A model generated the notes under the pieces. That model worked only from the letters and a program-made list of their open reading frames with translations, had not been told where the DNA came from and made no database searches. This document shows, one piece after another, positions 61,843 to 64,000 of a DNA stretch of 64,000 nt. This DNA comes from Rhynochetos jubatus. Lineage: Eukaryota; Chordata; Aves; Eurypygiformes; Rhynochetidae. A program made the position numbers and the translations under genes. The DNA lies in NCBI GenBank assembly GCA_027574665.1, contig CM050655.1:7621170-7685169 (forward strand). The letters run 5' to 3'. Numbering within the stretch: the stretch's first letter is position 1; every line of letters begins with the position of its first letter.

Positions 61843-64000
61843 ATTGAGCTAAAATACAGATGTAAAAGCGTGAATGCGAGTAAAAATGGCATCAAGAAAC
61901 TGCAGCTAGTGGGGTTGTGAGTAATGACCATCTCAGAGAGGACAGCAGAAATCACAGACTGGTATTCCGAAAAGTCTGTGCTGTAATAGAAAGATGTCAG
62001 TGTAGAAAAAAAAAAAAATCTAGCAAATGTGGCAAAACTTACTAGTGTCTGGGCAGAGCTGAAAATGAAATTTTCCTTCCTGTAGGAAAGATGATACCTT
62101 TAACAGTAAATAATCTCCTTAAATTTATGCGTGGTCCTTGGACAAAGGACTGTGCAGAGCAGTCGGAATATACAATACTGGGGCCCAAGACTCCTAGAGG
62201 ATTTTATTAAGAAGCTCAATTCTTGTTAAGAGTTAAGACTCCTCAGAATTACTGGACAGTTTGGAAGGTTTAGGGTGAGCACCCAATTGACATGGGAGAA
62301 CTTTGACAAGAATTAGCACTGACTGCTCCAGTGAAAGAGTAGGAATGGTTTTGAGTGAAGGATTTTGACCATCTATTGTGAGTCATGTGAATTGTAAGGG
62401 ATAAAACCAGTTAATATGAAACATGGAGATGCTTGTGTAGATAGCTGGTGATAATGTGCAAGATAGCTGTCAGGAGGAATGGTTTGATATGGTGGAGAAA
62501 CAAATATGGCAGGTTTGAGGTATAAAAATTGAAAATGTAGACCCTTACAGTCAGGAGCCCTTCCAGGGTATGTAGCGGTGTTCGTAGGAAATACTGGCAG
62601 TCCTGTAACATCACCATTAGGTAGTTAAAACTTCTGAAAGTTCACGAGTGAGACTGGGAACCAAACCCTGTCTTCGAAAAGGATTTAGGCCACAGAAAGG
62701 TCTGCAGTGTCTGAGCTGAAATCAGGATGTCATACGCAGAACACACAAGTAGTCCTTGAGCAATGACTGCGCTCCAAGCCTCACTTAAGTGCTACGCTAC
62801 GGTTCACACTCTCACTTTTCCCTGGCCCCCTCTTGTAAAGCAGCTTAAAGAGGAAAGCTGGAAAGCACCCATAGTGCTGAGGAGGTGGGGTGATGGAGGC
62901 TTCTCAGGCAGAGCTGAATACTGTTTCTTGCATGTGGCAACTGCAAGCTTATTGCATAGAAGTGCACGTTATTACATGTCGTTAATCCACCTCCTGTGCT
63001 GAGAAGGATTATCATACAGAAGGAACAGTCTCTGCATTGCTTGTGACAGAAAGACACTTTGAGCAAGTCCTTCCCTGGGCACCTTGACAAGATCATGGTT
63101 TCGTAATGAGAAGAACTCCTAGGTTGTTGTTTCTGCCCCCAAGAAATTACTATGGGTTTGTGTGTCTCAGTTCTCAAGTGTCTACTTCTATTTATTTTTT
63201 TTCAAAGCTAAGATATTTCTCAAGCTGCATTTGATGACAGAGAACTTTATAGAAAATGGTAGGGAAAGCTAAATTTTACTAAACCGTCGGCCAAGGAAGT
63301 ACACCATAAAAATACTGACACAGGCTAAAGTCTGGAAGTGCAGATGCATCATTGCAGTAACTCTCATCTTAATTGTCTGTTTTCTGTTAAATTAGTGAGA
63401 AAATGCAAATTGCCATAATTGGAATGAGATCGGAGTTAATTTATATTCTGTGTAGCTGAAGTGGTTTGTGAATGTTTTCCCCTATTTAAAAAAAAAAAGC
63501 CTTTTGAGATATAGAAAATATTCACAGCAGTTTTCAGATACATGGAGATATTCCTGCTTTTGGTGCACTAATTCAAAATGGGAAACGCTCTAACTGAACC
63601 TGAAGCTAAAATAAAAGCATCTGGGATTTGATTTACCCCAGTGCTTCCCTTTCTTCTCCATTTTTCCTTATGGGAGAGGGGAAAAAAATATCCCAAAAGC
63701 AGAAAACCAAACCATCAAAACTTTTTTTTAATTTGGTTTGTTTCAAATCCTCTTTTGTACCTGTGCTGCATTCCTAGGATCAAACAAAACCAATCACAAA
63801 ATAAGTGGAAAAGGATTTTTTCCTTCTGACATTATTTGAATTTTGTTACTTGCTTCATCCAGTGCAAAATCAGCACAGGACTGAGACGGACAATCACTCT
63901 CTGTACAGTAAGAAGCACCTTTCAGATCAGGTGAGCTATCAGCCGTGTTTTCAGCAGCAGTAAGGTGCTTAATGCCCATGTATCTCCCGGCGGGTGTGAC

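Larger units (their letters stand above)
43267..64000. other. AT-rich gene desert, second part
   Basis: No supported gene, RNA gene or intact mobile element is seen in these 20.7 kb. Scattered open frames of up to about 130 codons lack recognisable domains. Contents recorded separately are a 57-bp tandem array at 48345-48517, simple tracts at 48809-48836, 54897-54920, 58353-58385 and 61802-61842, and enhancer-like motif clusters at 47030-47160, 58470-58700 and 63380-63470. CR1 is absent throughout, which is a long repeat-poor run for a bird desert. Confidence 0.7.

Noticed and set aside
29200-64000. Search for EGR2 or ADO coding sequence
   Set aside because: No zinc-finger (C2H2) or dioxygenase sequence is visible on either strand; these genes must lie beyond the window.

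Overview
The window is a piece of bird genome. Four fragments of CR1, the dominant avian LINE, carry the typical 3' end of the family, and one keeps recognisable reverse transcriptase. A short LTR fragment is of a type I know from neoavian birds. The two genes present lie tail to tail, as NRBF2 and JMJD1C do in other amniotes (human 10q21). The species cannot be fixed from the sequence; Neoaves is my best guess. LAYOUT. Bases 1-7250 hold the last three coding exons and the 3'UTR of JMJD1C on the + strand, in GC-rich DNA. Upstream exons lie outside the window. A dense CpG island sits in the intron just before the penultimate exon. Bases 7250-13215 are the GC-rich gap between the two convergent 3' ends, with an orphan CpG island and no gene I can support. 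Bases 13216-28484 are NRBF2 on the - strand: four coding exons that join to a complete protein of about 290 residues, with a CpG-island promoter at 28.0-29.1 kb. Bases 29.2-64 kb are an AT-rich gene desert upstream of NRBF2. By synteny this desert leads to EGR2 (KROX20), which is not in the window. It contains two CR1 insertions, an LTR scrap, low-complexity tracts, a diverged 57-bp tandem array, and several TAAT- and octamer-rich stretches that look like conserved developmental enhancers. HOW IT WORKS TOGETHER. JMJD1C (KDM3C) is a nuclear JmjC-domain protein and NRBF2 is a subunit of the autophagy PI3K complex. They are neighbours rather than pathway partners. Each has its own plausible polyadenylation site, about 6 kb apart. 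The NRBF2 promoter shows a tandem BANP-type TCTCGCGAG pair and a palindromic E-box. The desert is most simply read as distal regulatory space, for EGR2 or NRBF2. The most novel items are the intragenic JMJD1C CpG island with an NRF1-like site, three exon-like segments inside NRBF2 intron 1, the 57-bp tandem array, and a PBX-HOX plus MEIS motif cluster at 58.5 kb. None could be tested by alignment here.
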